Below, in pieces: positions 31,907 to 32,726 of a DNA stretch of 32,726 nt. The notes under the pieces were generated by a model. It was not told where the DNA came from. It saw nothing but the letters and a program-made list of their open reading frames with translations, and ran no database searches. Where the stretch lies: positions 1 through 32,726 of the forward strand of contig JAOPYH010000266.1 in assembly GCA_025964715.1 (NCBI GenBank), in the 5' to 3' direction. Each line of letters starts with the position of its first letter. Position 1 is the first letter of the stretch. The translations under genes and the position numbers were made by a program. The stretch comes from Streptosporangiaceae bacterium (GTDB taxonomy: Bacteria; Actinomycetota; Actinomycetes; Streptosporangiales; Streptosporangiaceae).

Positions 31907-32726
31907 GTGCGCGAATCCACCCCGCGCGAGGCCACCCTGAGTGAGCTACGCGCCAACGGCCACGTCCATCGACCGGTGAAAGCCGAGATCCGGCACAACC
32001 TCCTGGCCCGGCTGAGGTCCGGTGAGCCCCGCTTCCCGGGGATCGTCGGCTTCGACGACACAGTGCTCCCCCATCTGGAGCGGGCGCTGATCGCCGGGCA
32101 CGACCTCGTGCTCCTCGGCGAGCGCGGTCAGGGAAAGACCCGGCTGATCCGGACCCTCGTAGGTCTGCTGGACGAGTGGACCCCGGTCATCGATGGCTGT
32201 GAGATAAACGACCATCCGTACGAGCCCGTGTGCGTGCGCTGCCGGCGCCTCGCCGCACAGCTCGGCGACGAACTCCCCATCAGCTGGAAGCACCGCGACG
32301 AGCGGTTCGGTGAGAAGCTGGCCACGCCGGACACCAGCGTCGGAGACCTGATCGGCGACATCGACCCGATCAAGGTCGCCGAGGGCCGTACGCTCGGCGA
32401 CCCGGAGACCGTGCACTTCGGGCTGGTGCCCCGTACGAACCGCGGCGTCTTCGCCATCAACGAGCTCCCCGACCTCGCCGAGCGCATCCAGGTGGCGCTG
32501 CTCAACGTGCTGGAGGAGCGTGACATCCAGGTGCGCGGCTACGCGCTCCGGCTCCCGCTCGACGTGCTCCTGGTGGCCAGTGCCAACCCCGAGGACTACA
32601 CCAACCGCGGCCGGATCATCACCCCGCTCAAGGACCGGTTCGGCGCCGAGATCCGAACGCACTACCCGACGAGGCTGGAGGCCGAGATCGCGGTCATCCA
32701 CCAGGAGGCTGACCTCGTCGCGGAGG
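31907..32726 (+). CDS. MoxR/magnesium-chelatase-like AAA+ ATPase (partial, runs off the right edge)
   Basis: At least 273 residues; the 3' end is outside the window. Walker A is GERGQGKT (71-78). The Walker B position reads GVFAINELPDL (N185-E186) instead of the usual D-E. Sensor 1 is near SANPED (N227), followed by GRIITPLKDRFGAEIRTHYP with the sensor/arginine region. This is the pattern of magnesium-chelatase subunit I-like and MoxR-like ATPases, which in actinobacteria often precede a von Willebrand A-domain gene. An insert with C98, C109 and C112 (VCVRC) may bind metal. The start is GTG 31907, supported by the leaderless -10 box; the first 40 residues are helical and charged. Confidence 0.9.
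   Translation, partial: MRESTPREATLSELRANGHVHRPVKAEIRHNLLARLRSGEPRFPGIVGFDDTVLPHLERALIAGHDLVLLGERGQGKTRLIRTLVGLLDEWTPVIDGCEINDHPYEPVCVRCRRLAAQLGDELPISWKHRDERFGEKLATPDTSVGDLIGDIDPIKVAEGRTLGDPETVHFGLVPRTNRGVFAINELPDLAERIQVALLNVLEERDIQVRGYALRLPLDVLLVASANPEDYTNRGRIITPLKDRFGAEIRTHYPTRLEAEIAVIHQEADLVAE

Overview
The window is chromosomal DNA from a high-GC actinobacterium. Evidence for this: codon third positions are almost all G or C; GTG starts and GTGA/TAGTG overlaps are common; and it carries mycothiol conjugate amidase, both class I and class II fumarases, a class II (GlpX) fructose-bisphosphatase, and actinobacterial DUF1707, DUF4245 and DUF4307 proteins. The gene set and order fit Streptosporangiales-type actinomycetes best, but that placement is inference. 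Most of it is conserved housekeeping chromosome. I see no prophage, insertion sequence, CRISPR array, tRNA or rRNA.

Layout. 1-357: decayed remnants, minus strand, of an FAD-dependent amine/amino-acid oxidase and an ornithine cyclodeaminase-family gene. 431-1881: xseA-xseB (exonuclease VII). 1920-3193: TetR regulator plus DUF4245 membrane protein, divergent from glpX (3402-4436). 4471-7028: DUF1707 protein, MFS transporter, two small unknown proteins. 7190-10438: fumarase class I and class II. 10449-14058: SLT-domain transglycosylase-like protein behind a highly structured leader RNA, PIN-PhoH ATPase, cis-prenyltransferase. 14167-15484: a small putative DNA-binding protein divergent from a TetR regulator. 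15450-20784 (all minus): an NlpC/P60 hydrolase with an extracytoplasmic permease-like domain, preceded by a 33-codon ORF; a DUF255 thioredoxin-fold protein; a GH16-like lipoprotein; ribonuclease Z. 20967-23323: greA and DUF4307 divergent from mca and a small membrane protein. 23356-25102: Lrp/AsnC regulator divergent from 4-hydroxyphenylpyruvate dioxygenase. 25188-28352: two tandem M1 metallopeptidases. 28345-31753: threonine ammonia-lyase, ROK kinase, FIST sensor protein. 31907-end: start of a MoxR/Mg-chelatase-like ATPase.

How the genes fit together. Central carbon metabolism is represented by glpX, the two fumarases, the ROK sugar kinase and ilvA. Cell-envelope work is represented by the SLT protein, NlpC/P60 hydrolase, cis-prenyltransferase, GH16-like lipoprotein and M1 peptidases. 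greA, DUF4307, mca and a small membrane protein recall the mycobacterial Rv1080c-Rv1083 block, and DUF255 and cis-prenyltransferase homologues lie close by in mycobacteria as well.

The least ordinary items are the leader RNA of the SLT gene (a divergent c-di-AMP riboswitch is my first hypothesis), the permease-ectodomain/NlpC-P60 fusion with its short upstream ORF, the Asn in the GH16 catalytic motif, the two-gene pseudogene at the left edge, and several promoters whose -10 box lies 6-7 bases before the start codon (leaderless transcripts). All were read by eye; no database search was run.
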